Below, piece after piece: positions 1 to 9,601 of a DNA stretch of 64,000 nucleotides. Below the pieces are notes generated by a model. That model was not told the DNA's origin, did not search any database, and worked only from the letters and a program-made list of their open reading frames with translations. The stretch comes from Pantoea piersonii (lineage in GTDB: Bacteria > Pseudomonadota > Gammaproteobacteria > Enterobacterales > Enterobacteriaceae), in contig NZ_RARB01000001.1 in assembly GCF_003612015.1 (NCBI RefSeq), positions 496,001 to 560,000 on the forward strand, read 5' to 3'. Each line of letters begins with the position of its first letter. Position 1 is the first letter of the stretch. A program made the position numbers and the translations under genes.

Positions 1-405
1 ATCGCCGATGAGTCGGTGTCGGCGCTCGACGTGTCGATACAGGCGCAGATCGTCAACCTGATGCTCGATCTACAGCGTGAATTCGGCATCGCTTTCTTGT
101 TTATTTCCCACGATATGGCGGTTGTGGAACGCATTAGCCATCGCGTGGCGGTTATGTATCTGGGCCAGATCGTTGAAATGGGGCCGCGGCAGGCGGTATT
201 TGAGGAGCCGCGTCACCCTTACACGCGCAAGCTGATGGCCGCCGTTCCGGTGGCGGATCCGGCGCATCGTCGGCGCGAACGCGCGCTGATGGTCGACGAG
301 ATCCCCAGCGCCGTGCGCGCGCTGGGCGACGAACCTGAGGTCGCGCCGCTGATTGAGGTTGCGCCAGGCCACTTCGTCGCGCGCCATGCTATCAGCAGCA
401 CCTGA
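1..405 (+). CDS. gsiA: Glutathione ABC importer ATP-binding subunit GsiA, C-terminal part (cut by window start)
   Basis: Only the last 134 codons are in the window; the reading frame is open from base 1, so the 5' part lies outside. GsiA energises import of glutathione (gamma-Glu-Cys-Gly) by hydrolysing ATP at the inner face of the cytoplasmic membrane. Visible are the end of Walker B and the D-loop (ADESVSALD, residues 2-10 of the fragment), the H-loop histidine in ISHDMAVV (about residue 37) and the oligopeptide/dipeptide-importer C-terminal extension with RHPYTRKL. Family members have two ABC domains in about 620 residues; this is the tail of the second. gsiB follows after 39 bases, so the gene heads a gsiABCD operon. 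The alternative, another Dpp/Opp-type ATPase, is unlikely given the GsiB match next door. Confidence 0.93.
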   Translation: MADESVSALDVSIQAQIVNLMLDLQREFGIAFLFISHDMAVVERISHRVAVMYLGQIVEMGPRQAVFEEPRHPYTRKLMAAVPVADPAHRRRERALMVDEIPSAVRALGDEPEVAPLIEVAPGHFVARHAISST

Positions 406-444
406 CATCACAATCACACTAGGCAGGGATTACAGGAGAACACG

Positions 445-1980
445 ATGCACAACACAATGCGTAAAGGGTTACTGGCTGCGGGCGTGATCGGCGCCATCAC
501 GGCGCTGCCCGCCTGGGCGGCAAAAGATGCGGTTATCGCCGTCGGCTCGAACTTCACCACGCTCGATCCCTATGACGCCAACGATACGCTGTCGCAGGCG
601 GTGGCGAAATCGTTCTACCAGGGGCTGTTCGGCTTCGACAAAGATATGAAGCTGACCAACGTGCTGGCAGAAAGCTATCAGGCAAGCCCGGACGGCCTGA
701 CCTATACCATCAAGCTGCGTCCGGGGATTAAGTTCCAGGACGGCAGCGATTTCAACGCTGAAGCGGTCAAGGTCAACCTTGAGCGCGCCAGCAACCCCGA
801 TAACCATCTCAAGCGCTACAACCTGTTTAAATATATCGCCACCACCGAGGCGGTGGATCCCACCACGGTGAAAATTACCCTGAAGCAGCCTTTTTCCGCC
901 TTTATCAATAACCTGGCGCACCCGGCCGCCGCGATGATTTCGCCGACCGCGCTGAAAAAATATGGCAAAGAGATCGGCTTTCACCCGGTTGGCACCGGTC
1001 CCTATGAGTTTGTGACCTGGAACCAGACTGACTACGTGAAGGTGAAAAAATGGGACGGCTACTGGAAAAAAGGCTATCCGAAACTCGACAGCATCACCTG
1101 GCGTCCGGTGGTAGACAACAATACCCGCGCAGCGATGCTGCAGACCGGTGAAGCGAACTTCGCTTTCCCAATCCCTTTCGAACAGGCCAAACTGCTGGAG
1201 AAGAATCCCAGGCTGAAGGTAGTGACGTCGCCATCGATCATGCAGCGCTATATCAGCCTGAACGTCACTCAGAAGCCGTTCGACAACCCGAAAGTGCGTG
1301 AGGCGCTGGAGTATGCAATCAATCGCGAAGCGCTGACCAAAGTCGCTTTTGCCGGTTATGCGACGCCTGCGACCGGCATCGTGCCGCCGACTATCGACTT
1401 TGCGCAAAAATACCCGGCGATTCAGTACAACCCGGCCAAAGCGCGCGAGCTGCTGAAGGAAGCGGGCTACCCCAACGGCTTTGAAACCACGCTCTGGTCG
1501 TCGCATAACCACAGCACCGCGCAGAAAGTGCTGCAGTTTACCCAGCAGCAGCTGGCGCAGGTGGGCGTGAAGGTAAAAGTCACGGCGATGGACGCCGGTC
1601 AGCGCGCCGCCGAGGTTGAGAGCAAAGGACAGAAAGAGAGCGGCGTACGCATGTTCTATACCGGCTGGTCCGCCTCTACTGGCGAAGCTGACTGGGCGCT
1701 GACGCCGCTGTTCGCCACCACGTCCTGGCCGCCAGCTATCTTTAACACCGCGTTTTACAGCAATCCGCAGGTGGATAAAGATCTGGCCGATGCGCTGAAA
1801 ACCACGGACCGCGAGCGCAAAGCCAGCCTCTATAAAGACGCACAGGATAAGATCTGGAACGACCATCCGTGGATCCCGCTGGTGGTGGAGCAGCTGGTTT
1901 CCGCCAACAGCGCGTCGCTGACCGGGTTCTATGTGATGCCCGACACCTCATTCAGCTTTGACGAGGCCGATCTGAAGTAA
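445..1980 (+). CDS. gsiB: Glutathione-binding periplasmic protein GsiB
   Basis: Substrate-binding lipid-free periplasmic protein of the glutathione importer, family SBP_bac_5, 511 residues, the usual length. It starts with a Sec signal peptide (basic MRKGLL, hydrophobic core, cleavage probably after PAWA near residue 25). The mature start [16 protein letters not shown] and the C-terminal [12 protein letters not shown] and [13 protein letters not shown] are near-identical, as I recall them, to E. coli GsiB. The ATG has a good Shine-Dalgarno (AGGAGA at 433-438). A 10-bp perfect hairpin follows the stop (1987-2010), as often seen after binding-protein genes that are expressed above their permeases. 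Confidence 0.95.
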   Translation: MHNTMRKGLLAAGVIGAITALPAWAAKDAVIAVGSNFTTLDPYDANDTLSQAVAKSFYQGLFGFDKDMKLTNVLAESYQASPDGLTYTIKLRPGIKFQDGSDFNAEAVKVNLERASNPDNHLKRYNLFKYIATTEAVDPTTVKITLKQPFSAFINNLAHPAAAMISPTALKKYGKEIGFHPVGTGPYEFVTWNQTDYVKVKKWDGYWKKGYPKLDSITWRPVVDNNTRAAMLQTGEANFAFPIPFEQAKLLEKNPRLKVVTSPSIMQRYISLNVTQKPFDNPKVREALEYAINREALTKVAFAGYATPATGIVPPTIDFAQKYPAIQYNPAKARELLKEAGYPNGFETTLWSSHNHSTAQKVLQFTQQQLAQVGVKVKVTAMDAGQRAAEVESKGQKESGVRMFYTGWSASTGEADWALTPLFATTSWPPAIFNTAFYSNPQVDKDLADALKTTDRERKASLYKDAQDKIWNDHPWIPLVVEQLVSANSASLTGFYVMPDTSFSFDEADLK

Positions 1981-1986
1981 TCCGAC

Positions 1987-2010
1987 CGGCCAGCCCGCAT
2001 GGGCTGGCCG
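1987..2010 (+). other. Intercistronic hairpin between gsiB and gsiC
   Basis: Perfect 10-bp stem CGGCCAGCCC / GGGCTGGCCG with a GCAT tetraloop, lying 7 bases after the gsiB stop and 20 bases before the gsiC start. There is no T-tract, so it is unlikely to terminate; it more likely stabilises the upstream gsiAB message or partly attenuates gsiCD (inference). Confidence 0.6.
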
Positions 2011-2029
2011 CCGCTGCTCAGGATTTCGC

Positions 2030-2950
2030 ATGCTTAACTATTTTATTAAACGTCTGTTCGGGCTCATCCCGACGCTGCTGATTGTGGCGGTGCTGGTGTT
2101 CCTGTTCGTTCACCTGCTGCCGGGCGATCCGGCGCGTCTGATCGCCGGCCAGGACGCCGACGCCACGGTGGTGGCGCTGGTGCGCCAGGAGCTGGGGCTG
2201 GATCAGCCGCTGCCGCAGCAGTTCTGGCACTTTATCCTGAATGCGCTGCAGGGCGACTTCGGCCACTCGCTGGTGTCGAAGCGGCCGGTGGCCGAAGAGA
2301 TTGCCACGCGCTTTATGCCCACGCTGTGGCTGACGCTGGCCAGTATGGTCTGGGCGGTGATATTCGGCATGGCGATCGGCATCGTCTCTGCCGTATGGCG
2401 TAACCGCTGGCCGGATCGCCTGGGCATGACGCTGGCGGTATCGGGCATCTCCTTTCCCGCCTTTGCCCTCGGCATGCTGCTGATGCAGATTTTCTCGGTC
2501 GAGCTAGGCTGGCTGCCAACCGTCGGCGCGGGCAGCTGGAAACATTACATTCTGCCTTCGGTGACGCTGGGTGCCGCCGTGGCGGCGGTAATGGCGCGCT
2601 TTACCCGCGCCTCGTTCGTCGAGGTGATGCAGGAAGATTATATGCGCACCGCGCGCGCCAAAGGCGTGCGCGAATCGCTGGTGGTGGTAAAACACGGCCT
2701 GCGCAACGCCATGATCCCGGTCGTGACGATGATGGGCCTGCAGTTCGGCTTTCTGCTCGGCGGCTCTATCGTGGTAGAAGTGGTCTTTAACTGGCCCGGT
2801 CTGGGCCGTCTGCTGGTTGATTCGGTGGAGATGCGCGATTACCCGGTGATTCAGGCCGAAGTGCTGCTCTTTTCGCTGGAGTTCATCCTGATTAACCTGA
2901 TTGTCGATCTGCTCTATGCGGCAATCAATCCCGCCATTCGCTACAGGTAA
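2030..2950 (+). CDS. gsiC: Glutathione ABC importer permease GsiC
   Basis: Inner-membrane permease of the glutathione importer, pairs with GsiD. The 306 residues match the family length. The N-terminal half begins [24 protein letters not shown], the typical first membrane segment of DppB/OppB/GsiC proteins, and the sequence contains LLPGDPARL and the EAA coupling motif region around [21 protein letters not shown] (about residues 206-226), which contacts the ATPase. AGGA at 2019-2022 serves as ribosome site. gsiD starts 9 bases after the stop, so the two permeases are co-translated from the same transcript. Confidence 0.94.
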   Translation: MLNYFIKRLFGLIPTLLIVAVLVFLFVHLLPGDPARLIAGQDADATVVALVRQELGLDQPLPQQFWHFILNALQGDFGHSLVSKRPVAEEIATRFMPTLWLTLASMVWAVIFGMAIGIVSAVWRNRWPDRLGMTLAVSGISFPAFALGMLLMQIFSVELGWLPTVGAGSWKHYILPSVTLGAAVAAVMARFTRASFVEVMQEDYMRTARAKGVRESLVVVKHGLRNAMIPVVTMMGLQFGFLLGGSIVVEVVFNWPGLGRLLVDSVEMRDYPVIQAEVLLFSLEFILINLIVDLLYAAINPAIRYR

Positions 2951-2959
2951 GGAGTCGCA

Positions 2960-3865
2960 ATGAAAAACTGGCGACGCGAAGCGGTGCTGAAAAGCCTGCC
3001 GCTGACGACGGAAAATCGGGTTCGCACCCCCTGGAGCGAGTTCTGGCGACGCTTTCGCCGTCAGCCGGTGGCGATGGCGTCAGGGCTGTTTGTGCTGCTG
3101 CTGATCGTGCTGGCGTTTATCGCGCCGCTTATCGCCCCGTTCGACGCAGAGAATTACTTCGACTACGACCGGCTCAATCAGGGGCCGTCGCTGATGCACT
3201 GGTTCGGCGTCGACTCGCTGGGACGCGACATCTTCAGCCGTGTGCTGGTCGGCACCCGCATCTCGCTTATTGCCGGCTTCTTTTCGGTGGCGATTGGTGC
3301 GGCGATCGGCACGTTCTTCGGCCTGCTGGCGGGCTACTACGAAGGAGCCTGGGATCGCATTACCATGCGTATCTGCGATGTGCTGTTCGCTTTTCCCGGC
3401 ATTCTGCTGGCGATTGCGGTGGTGGCGATTATGGGCAGCGGCATGAGCAACGTGATTATCGCGGTAGCGATTTTCAGCATCCCGGCGTTTGCCCGTCTGG
3501 TGCGCGGCAATACCCTGGTGCTGAAACATCAGACCTATATCGAGTCGGCGCGCAGCATTGGCGCCTCTGACGCCACCATCCTGCTGCGCCATATTCTGCC
3601 CGGCACGGTGTCGTCGATTGTGGTCTATTTCACCATGCGTATCGGCACCTCGATTATTACCGCCGCCAGCCTGTCGTTCCTCGGCCTGGGGGCGCAGCCG
3701 CCGACGCCGGAGTGGGGTGCGATGCTCAACGAGGCGCGCGCCGATATGGTGATGGCGCCCCACGTGGCGATTTTCCCCAGCCTCGCGATTTTTCTCACGG
3801 TTTTAGCATTTAATTTGCTTGGCGACGGGCTACGCGACGCGCTCGATCCTAAACTCAAGACATGA
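2960..3865 (+). CDS. gsiD: Glutathione ABC importer permease GsiD
   Basis: Second permease of the glutathione importer, 301 residues, family OppC/DppC. The cytoplasmic N-terminus ([13 protein letters not shown]...[11 protein letters not shown]) is followed by a first membrane segment near residue 40, the [23 protein letters not shown] motif conserved in OppC-type permeases, and an EAA loop around [22 protein letters not shown] (about residues 195-216). The start has GGAG at 2951-2954. The last four bases (ATGA, 3862-3865) are also the start of the next gene, so the downstream DUF4385 protein is translationally coupled to GsiD. Confidence 0.95.
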   Translation: MKNWRREAVLKSLPLTTENRVRTPWSEFWRRFRRQPVAMASGLFVLLLIVLAFIAPLIAPFDAENYFDYDRLNQGPSLMHWFGVDSLGRDIFSRVLVGTRISLIAGFFSVAIGAAIGTFFGLLAGYYEGAWDRITMRICDVLFAFPGILLAIAVVAIMGSGMSNVIIAVAIFSIPAFARLVRGNTLVLKHQTYIESARSIGASDATILLRHILPGTVSSIVVYFTMRIGTSIITAASLSFLGLGAQPPTPEWGAMLNEARADMVMAPHVAIFPSLAIFLTVLAFNLLGDGLRDALDPKLKT

Positions 3866-4311
3866 AAAAATTCGATTACGAGCAGGACTTTAAAACCATC
3901 GACTTCCGTAAGAACCCGGAGCGTTATCAGGTCGGGCGCGGCGAGCAGGGCGTGCTGATGGTGGAACCCTATAAAAGCGAAATATTGCCGCACTGGCGTT
4001 TTCGCACTGTGCCGATCGCCAAAGCCTCTGCGGCGAAAATCATGGAGATGTTTGAAGCCTATCGCGCGCAGGATGATTTCGTCGGTATGGATATGGCGCG
4101 CAAGTTTATTCAGATGGGGTACACCCGCGCGCGCCGCTACAGCAACCACAAGGGCGGGCGCAAGTATGACGCCGACGGCAATGAGCTGCCGCGCGGCGTT
4201 GACGAAGAAAAGGCCGCTGCGGCGGCCGTTTTCAAAGCGTACTGGGATCGACTGCGTGAAGATCAGGACTATCTGACGCGCAAGCAGGCGCATCAGAAGC
4301 TATATGGTTAA
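3862..4311 (+). CDS. DUF4385 family protein coupled to gsiD
   Basis: A 149-residue soluble protein that I recognise as DUF4385, a family of unknown function. It has no signal peptide or membrane segment. Notable are the conserved-looking stretches [44 protein letters not shown] and HKGGRKYD, and an overall basic, aromatic-rich composition. It begins inside the gsiD stop codon (ATGA overlap) and so is almost certainly translated with the glutathione importer, yet nothing in it suggests transport. Its stop overlaps the rimO stop on the other strand by 3-4 bases. In E. coli this position holds yliE/yliF instead, so it is an accessory insertion in the locus. Function unknown. Confidence 0.8.
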   Translation: MKKFDYEQDFKTIDFRKNPERYQVGRGEQGVLMVEPYKSEILPHWRFRTVPIAKASAAKIMEMFEAYRAQDDFVGMDMARKFIQMGYTRARRYSNHKGGRKYDADGNELPRGVDEEKAAAAAVFKAYWDRLREDQDYLTRKQAHQKLYG

Positions 4312-5639
4312 ACGCGTGTTCCCCAGAGGTCGTATTCGTCGGCGTTCTCGACTTTTACGCGGATAACGTCGCCCGGTTTTACGCCGCGCTCGCCGTTAAG
4401 GTAGACCGCGCCGTCGATTTCCGGCGCGTCCGCCATGCTGCGGCCGATAGCACCTTCTTCATCCACTTCGTCAATAATCACCAGGATTTCACGGCCGACT
4501 TTTTCCTGCAGACGCTCGGCGGAAATCTGCTGCTGCAGCTGCATAAAGCGGTCGAAGCGATCCTGTTTCACCGCGTCGTCAACCTGATCCGGCAGCTGGT
4601 TGGCGGTTGCGCCTTCCACCGGGCTGTACTGGAAGCAGCCCACGCGATCCAGACGTGCCTCCCGGATAAAATCGAGCAGCAGCTGGAAATCCTCTTCGGT
4701 TTCGCCGGGGAAGCCGACGATAAAGGTCGAGCGCAGCGTCAGCTCCGGGCAGATTTCGCGCCAGCGCTTGATGCGTTCCAGCGTACGCTCCACCGCGCCC
4801 GGACGCTTCATGAGCTTCAGGATGCGCGGGCTGGCGTGCTGCAGAGGAATGTCCAGATAGGGCAGGATTTTGCCTTCCGCCATCAGCGGGATAACGTCGT
4901 CGACGTGCGGGTAGGGGTAGACGTAGTGCAGACGCACCCAGACGCCGAGCTTCGCCAGCTGTTCGCACAGACCCACCATGCTGGTTTTCACCGGCTGGCC
5001 GTTCCAGAAACCGGTGCGGTGTTTGACGTCAACGCCGTAGGCGGAGGTGTCCTGCGAGATCACCAGCAGCTCTTTTACGCCCGCTTCCACCAGACGTTTA
5101 GCCTCATCCAGCACCTCGCCGATGGCGCGGCTGTCGAGATCGCCGCGCATCGACGGGATAATGCAGAAGGTGCAGCGATGGTTGCAGCCTTCGGAAATCT
5201 TCAGGTAGGCGTAGTGACGCGGCGTCAGCTTAACGCCCTGCTGCGGCACCAGGCTTAAAAATGGATTATGCTGCGGTTTCGGCACATAGGTGTGCACATG
5301 GGACAATACCTGTTCATAGCTGTGCGGGCCGGTGATCTCCAGCACTTTTGGATGAACCTCGCGGATCTGATCCACTTTCGCGCCGAGACAGCCGGTGACG
5401 ATCACCTTGCCGTTCTCATTGAGCGCTTCGCCGATCGCCTCCAGCGACTCCTGCACCGCGCTGTCGATAAAACCGCAGGTGTTTACAATGACGATTTCAG
5501 CGTCGTCATAACGCGGCACAACGTCGTAGCCTTCAGTACGCAGCTCCGTCAGGATACGTTCTGAATCCACAAGGTTTTTAGGACAGCCGAGCGAGACGAA
5601 GCCCACGCGCGGCGGCAGTGTAGTATTGGTATTGGACAT
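4308..5639 (-). CDS. rimO: Ribosomal protein S12 methylthiotransferase RimO
   Basis: Radical SAM enzyme that methylthiolates the conserved aspartate of ribosomal protein S12. The 443 residues show the full family architecture: N-terminal MTTase domain with cluster cysteines in [21 protein letters not shown] and VTGCLGAK; radical SAM core with the SAM-binding CNHRCTFC motif (CxxxCxxC, about residues 150-157); and a C-terminal TRAM domain ([16 protein letters not shown]). YcaO, which promotes this reaction in E. coli, is encoded at 58512-60272. The gene is alone on this strand and converges on the DUF4385 gene. In E. coli bssR lies upstream; here a carbonic anhydrase gene takes that place. Confidence 0.96.
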   Translation of the reverse strand: MSNTNTTLPPRVGFVSLGCPKNLVDSERILTELRTEGYDVVPRYDDAEIVIVNTCGFIDSAVQESLEAIGEALNENGKVIVTGCLGAKVDQIREVHPKVLEITGPHSYEQVLSHVHTYVPKPQHNPFLSLVPQQGVKLTPRHYAYLKISEGCNHRCTFCIIPSMRGDLDSRAIGEVLDEAKRLVEAGVKELLVISQDTSAYGVDVKHRTGFWNGQPVKTSMVGLCEQLAKLGVWVRLHYVYPYPHVDDVIPLMAEGKILPYLDIPLQHASPRILKLMKRPGAVERTLERIKRWREICPELTLRSTFIVGFPGETEEDFQLLLDFIREARLDRVGCFQYSPVEGATANQLPDQVDDAVKQDRFDRFMQLQQQISAERLQEKVGREILVIIDEVDEEGAIGRSMADAPEIDGAVYLNGERGVKPGDVIRVKVENADEYDLWGTRV

Positions 5640-6037
5640 GGCTCTGTTTCCGGGTTCTGCACAGCGATGGCGCGCGATTTTACCTGCGTCTCGCTGAAAG
5701 TTGTAGCGTTATTTATAGGGGAATTCGTGGGGCATTTCAGACAGATAAGCGGCACTTGCGTCTGCCAGGAAAGCGGGCCGTCGCGCGCCCGTTACGTAAA
5801 TAAGTGAAAAAGTCGCGGCCAGTCATTTACGGGCTAACTTCTGGTAATTTCGACAAAAAATCAACGCTGCCAGGCAGGCAAAAATTGTCAATACTCATAA
5901 CAGGGTTGAGTTTAATGCGGCCTGGTGCTTAAATCCGGGATTCAAATTTACTGTGAATTCAATAATAAGCAGATAATAGGGCAGCTGCGGACGCCTGTCG
6001 CCGTAGTCGACTAAGTGGATAATGTGAGAGCGCAATG
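5640..6037. other. Divergent intergenic region rimO / carbonic anhydrase
   Basis: About 400 bases between divergently transcribed genes; it must hold both promoters. It is richer in A+T than its surroundings from about 5790 to 6000. I see no convincing ORF, RNA or paired -35/-10 elements that I would call with confidence. In E. coli the equivalent region carries bssR, which is absent. Confidence 0.5.
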
Positions 6038-6673
6038 ATGAAAGAGATCGTTAACGGATTTCTGAGTTTTCAACAGAATGTGTTTCCTGAAAGGAAGGAT
6101 CTTTTCAAAAGCCTGGCGTCGAACCAAAATCCTAAAGCGCTGTTTATCTCCTGTTCTGATAGCCGTTTAGTACCGGAACTGGTCACCCAGCAGGAGCCGG
6201 GTCAGCTGTTCGTGATCCGCAACGCAGGCAATATCGTACCGCCGTTCGGTCCGGAGCCAGGCGGCGTGTCGGCCACCATCGAATATGCGCTGATGGTGCT
6301 GGGCGTGAGTGAAATCATCATCTGCGGCCACTCCAACTGCGGCGCGATGAACGCTATCGCTTCCTGTCAGTGCATGGACACCATGCCCGCGGTTGAACAC
6401 TGGCTGCGCTACGCCGATGCGGCGAAAACTGTAGTGGAAGAGCGCGAATACGAGACGGCGGAAGCCAAGCTGAACGAGATGGTGAAAGAGAACGTCATCG
6501 CTCAGCTGAACAATATCAAGACTCACCCGTCCGTGGCGCTGGCGCTGCGTAAAGGCAAAGTGCGTCTGCACGGCTGGGTATATGATATCGAGTCAGGCAA
6601 AATTATCGCCCTGACCCCGGGCGGCAAGAGCTTTATCTCTCTCTCCGATAACCCGGAAACCTGCTTCGAGTAA
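6038..6673 (+). CDS. Beta-class carbonic anhydrase, CynT type
   Basis: Zinc enzyme interconverting CO2 and bicarbonate in the cytoplasm. The beta-class ligands and catalytic dyad are present: C39-x-D41-x-R43 (CSDSR) and H98-x-x-C101 (CGHSNC). The sequence ([12 protein letters not shown]..., [38 protein letters not shown]) resembles CynT of the E. coli cyanase operon more than the housekeeping Can. No cyanase (cynS) or cynX gene lies nearby, so it probably serves general bicarbonate supply here (inference). Two ATGs are possible, 6035 and 6038; 6038 aligns with CynT and gives better spacing from GTGAGAG. A strong hairpin follows the stop. Confidence 0.93.
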   Translation: MKEIVNGFLSFQQNVFPERKDLFKSLASNQNPKALFISCSDSRLVPELVTQQEPGQLFVIRNAGNIVPPFGPEPGGVSATIEYALMVLGVSEIIICGHSNCGAMNAIASCQCMDTMPAVEHWLRYADAAKTVVEEREYETAEAKLNEMVKENVIAQLNNIKTHPSVALALRKGKVRLHGWVYDIESGKIIALTPGGKSFISLSDNPETCFE

Positions 6674-6684
6674 GCCTCCCTCCC

Positions 6685-6713
6685 GCCCGCTGCGCATGCA
6701 GCGGGCGTTTCGT
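6685..6713 (+). terminator. Intrinsic terminator after carbonic anhydrase gene
   Basis: Stem GCCCGCTGC / GCAGCGGGC with a GCAT loop, followed by GTTTCGTTGT. It sits 12 bases after the stop codon. Confidence 0.75.
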
Positions 6714-6778
6714 TGTCATTATTCCAACGCCTTCTCAACGGATTATCTAAGCTAGTAGTTTCCCCTTGAGAATTTATC

Positions 6779-7435
6779 ATGCGTAAAACCCCCTTGTTGA
6801 CCCTGCTGGCAAGCGCCATGCTGCTGGCGGGATGTACTTCGCACGTTGCCGACAAACAACAATATTCCGGTTTTATTAACGATTACAGTCAGCTTAAGCC
6901 CGCCTCATCCGCCAGCGATCGGCCAACGCTGCGCTGGGTTTCTCCCGACTACCGCGACAGCGACTATACCTCGGTGGTTTATACGCCAGTGGTTTACTAT
7001 CCGGCGGCTAAGCCTACGGCGCGCGTCAGCCAGCAGACGCTGGATCAAATCCGTCGCTACGCCGACACGCGGCTGAAAACGGCGATCGCCGAACGTAAAC
7101 AGCTGGTGACGCAGCCTGGTCCGCGTACCCTGATCGTACGCAGCGCCATTACCGGCGTGACGGCGGAAAACGAGGGTGTTCAGTTTTATGAAGTCGTGCC
7201 GGTGGCGGCGGTAATCGCCAGCACCATGGCGGCGACCGGTCACCGTACGCAAAACAGCGCCTTATTTCTTGAGATCGAGGCACGCGACGCCCAGACCGGT
7301 AAGCCCCTGATTAAAGTGGTACGTAAGGCGTTCGGCAACCCCTTGAACAACAGTAGCGCGCCCATCACCTATGGCGACGTGAAAAGCGCGATTGATGATA
7401 CAGTCAGCGACGCCGTGCACTTTAGCGCGCCCTGA
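6779..7435 (+). CDS. DUF3313 domain lipoprotein
   Basis: Predicted outer- or inner-membrane lipoprotein of 218 residues. The signal peptide MRKTPLLTLLASAMLLAGC has a classic lipobox LAGC with the acylated cysteine at residue 19; the next residue is Thr, so no Asp+2 retention signal, favouring outer-membrane sorting by the Lol system. The rest (SGFINDYSQLKP, a conserved YTPVVYYP stretch, and a C-terminal IDDTVSDAVHF) matches my recollection of the DUF3313 family, whose function is unknown. It stands alone between a terminator and the yliI homologue. The E. coli interval lacks it, so it is an accessory core insertion. Confidence 0.78.
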   Translation: MRKTPLLTLLASAMLLAGCTSHVADKQQYSGFINDYSQLKPASSASDRPTLRWVSPDYRDSDYTSVVYTPVVYYPAAKPTARVSQQTLDQIRRYADTRLKTAIAERKQLVTQPGPRTLIVRSAITGVTAENEGVQFYEVVPVAAVIASTMAATGHRTQNSALFLEIEARDAQTGKPLIKVVRKAFGNPLNNSSAPITYGDVKSAIDDTVSDAVHFSAP

Positions 7436-7543
7436 GCCGGACGCCAGCGGCAGAAACCTCTTCTTTAATCTTTTGTAAAGCCTGAACATTATTTAATCGC
7501 GCTGGCTACCCTTACACTTATTCCCTGGTGACTGGAGCATATT

Positions 7544-8677
7544 ATGGCCCGACTGACTGCCGCGCTGTTACTCGGCGGCGCGCTGTTTACTCTCCCCGTG
7601 CTGGCAGAAGAGGTGCAGGTTCAGGTTCTGCAGGAGAAACTTAATCATCCCTGGTCGGTCGCCTTTTTGCCGGACAATCAGACGCTGCTGATTACCGAGC
7701 GGAGCGGACAGCTGCGCAGCTGGCGATCGGAAAGCGGTTTGTCGCAGCCGATTGAAGGCGTGCCGAAAGCGGTCGTGCGCCGACAGGCGGGGCTGCTCGA
7801 CGTGGTGCTGGCGCCGGACTTCGCCCAGAGCCGTCGCGTGTGGCTCAGCTTCACCGAAGCCAACAGCAGCGGCGAACTGGGCGCGGCGGTCGGCTATGGT
7901 CAGCTTAGCGAAGATACCCGACGTCTGATCGGCTTTAAAACGGTCATCCGCCAGACGCCGCAGCTGTCGGCGGGCAACAACCTTGGCACGCGCCTGGCCT
8001 TCGATCGCGACGGCTATCTCTATATTGCTTTCGGCGACAACTTCCACAGCAGCAGCGCGCAGGATCTCGACAAACTGACCGGCAAAATCCTGCGCCTTAA
8101 TCAGGACGGCAGCGTGCCGAAAGACAATCCTTTCGTCAGCCGCCGCGGCGCGCGGCCTGAGATCTGGACCTACGGCGTGCGCAATCCGCAGGGGCTGGCC
8201 TTTAATCCCTGGACGCAGCAGATGTGGGAGAGCGAGCATGGCCCGCGCGGCGGAGATGAGGTAAATATCCCGCAGAAAGGCAAAAACTACGGCTGGCCGC
8301 TGGCGACCTGGGGCATCGACTACAACGGCAGCAACGTGCCGGAGTCGAAAGGCTCGCACGTGGCGGGTACGGAGCAGCCGGTGTTTTACTGGAAACGCTC
8401 GCCGGCGATTAGCGGCATGGCGTTTTACAACAGCGCGCGCTTTCCGCAGTGGAAAAATTCCCTGTTTATCGGCGCGCTCAAGGAGAAGAGCCTGATTCGG
8501 CTCAGCGTTAACGGCGATAAGGTCGTCGAGGCGCAGCGTCTGCTGGAGGATCGCAATGAACGCATCCGCGATGTGCGTCAGGGGCCGGATGGCTATCTTT
8601 ACGTGCTTACCGACGACGATAACGGCAAGCTGCTGAAGGTGGGATTAGCGCAGGACGCCAGCGCGTCCCGCGGTTAA
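7544..8677 (+). CDS. yliI: PQQ-dependent soluble aldose sugar dehydrogenase (YliI/Asd type)
   Basis: Periplasmic six-bladed beta-propeller dehydrogenase that oxidises aldose sugars at C1 using pyrroloquinoline quinone. The 377 residues start with a signal peptide (MARLTAALLLGGALFTLPVLA, cleavage about residue 22). The family signatures HPWSVAFLPD, LLDVVLAPDF, AGNNLGTRLAFD, the catalytic-region and ligand motifs WTYGVRNPQGLAFNPWT, ESEHGPRGGDEVN and KNYGWPLATWG, and RLSVNGDKV are all present. No PQQ biosynthesis genes are in the window, so the cofactor must come from elsewhere. The stop codon abuts the convergent HAD phosphatase gene, leaving no spacer. Confidence 0.92.
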   Translation: MARLTAALLLGGALFTLPVLAEEVQVQVLQEKLNHPWSVAFLPDNQTLLITERSGQLRSWRSESGLSQPIEGVPKAVVRRQAGLLDVVLAPDFAQSRRVWLSFTEANSSGELGAAVGYGQLSEDTRRLIGFKTVIRQTPQLSAGNNLGTRLAFDRDGYLYIAFGDNFHSSSAQDLDKLTGKILRLNQDGSVPKDNPFVSRRGARPEIWTYGVRNPQGLAFNPWTQQMWESEHGPRGGDEVNIPQKGKNYGWPLATWGIDYNGSNVPESKGSHVAGTEQPVFYWKRSPAISGMAFYNSARFPQWKNSLFIGALKEKSLIRLSVNGDKVVEAQRLLEDRNERIRDVRQGPDGYLYVLTDDDNGKLLKVGLAQDASASRG

Positions 8678-9334
8678 TCAGCGCGCCCAGCGGCACACTT
8701 CCCAGCCGCGCTTCAGCGCTTCCTGATGCAGCAGCGCATCGGGATTGATGACCAGCGCATGATCGGCCTGCGCCAGCAGCGGCAGGTCGTTCATGGAGTC
8801 GCTGTAGGCCCAGGTGCGCGCAAAATCACGCTCCTGCTGCAGCGCGCGCCAGTCGGTCAGTCGGGTGACTTTACCCTCTTTATAGGTCATGGTGCCGTAA
8901 GTCTGTCCGCTGTAGCGGTCATCCACCACTTCGACGCCGATCGCCAGCGCGCCATGCGCACCCAGCCGTTCAGCAATCGGCGTCACCAGATGTTCACCGC
9001 TGGCGGAGCAAATCACCACTCTGTCGCCGCGTTGCTGGTGCCAGTTGATGCGGTCGCGCGCTTCAGGATAGACGCGCGGCAGGATATCGCGATGGATCCA
9101 GCGGCGCACCCAGCCCGCGACCGTCGGCGCCGCCAGACCGGCCAGCGGCGAGAGCGTCAGCGCCATGTAATCTTCCATCGCCAGGGTGCCGGCATAATAT
9201 TGCGCCATCAGCGCCTGCTCTTCGGCCAGCAGCTCTTCACGGGCAAAGCCCTGCGATACCAGCCAACGCAGCCACAGGCCGGTACTGTCTTCGCAGATGA
9301 CGGTTTCGTCCAGATCAAATACGGCTAAGTCCAT
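8678..9334 (-). CDS. HAD-IB family phosphatase (SerB-like), substrate unknown
   Basis: Haloacid-dehalogenase-type phosphatase of subfamily IB, about 218 residues. Motif I is FDLDET (D7 nucleophile, D9 acid), motif II is the CSAS region (VVICSASGEHLV), and motif III/IV are K of TYKEGKVTRL and YSDSMNDLPLL. An alpha-helical C1 cap lies between motifs I and II. This set is typical of phosphoserine-phosphatase-like enzymes, but close relatives act on varied substrates, so none is assigned. I place the start at the ATG at 9334, which has AGGAGA 5-10 bases upstream, rather than an upstream codon at 9358. In E. coli the neighbouring gene here is gstB. Confidence 0.85.
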   Translation of the reverse strand: MDLAVFDLDETVICEDSTGLWLRWLVSQGFAREELLAEEQALMAQYYAGTLAMEDYMALTLSPLAGLAAPTVAGWVRRWIHRDILPRVYPEARDRINWHQQRGDRVVICSASGEHLVTPIAERLGAHGALAIGVEVVDDRYSGQTYGTMTYKEGKVTRLTDWRALQQERDFARTWAYSDSMNDLPLLAQADHALVINPDALLHQEALKRGWEVCRWAR

Positions 9335-9601
9335 GGTGGTTCTCCTCTGTTGACTCACAACAGCCTGGCAGAATTTTGTGACGGTCTTAACCCTTCTGCG
9401 AAAAATCGGAATTTCACCGGCTTTTCCGTGCGCGAAGGGCGCGCGAAACTGGTCAGCGCCTCCGGCAGCTGCCAGGGTTACTCTACTAAACTCTATAAAA
9501 CTTTACGGTTGGGCGGTTTTTTTCATGCTCTGCAGAGGGTAGCGTTTCACTCTGTAGGTTTTTGCCTTAAAACCGCGATTTAACATGGAATTTCCTCGCA
9601 C

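Noticed and set aside
469..1866. Long open frame (465 codons) on the minus strand across gsiB
   Set aside because: It mirrors a well-recognised gene; GC-rich codon use leaves the opposite strand open. The translation is low-complexity basic and resembles no family.
9350..9583. 77-codon open frame upstream of dacC
   Set aside because: No convincing ribosome site, overlaps the HAD gene promoter region, and the product looks random. No homologue recognised.
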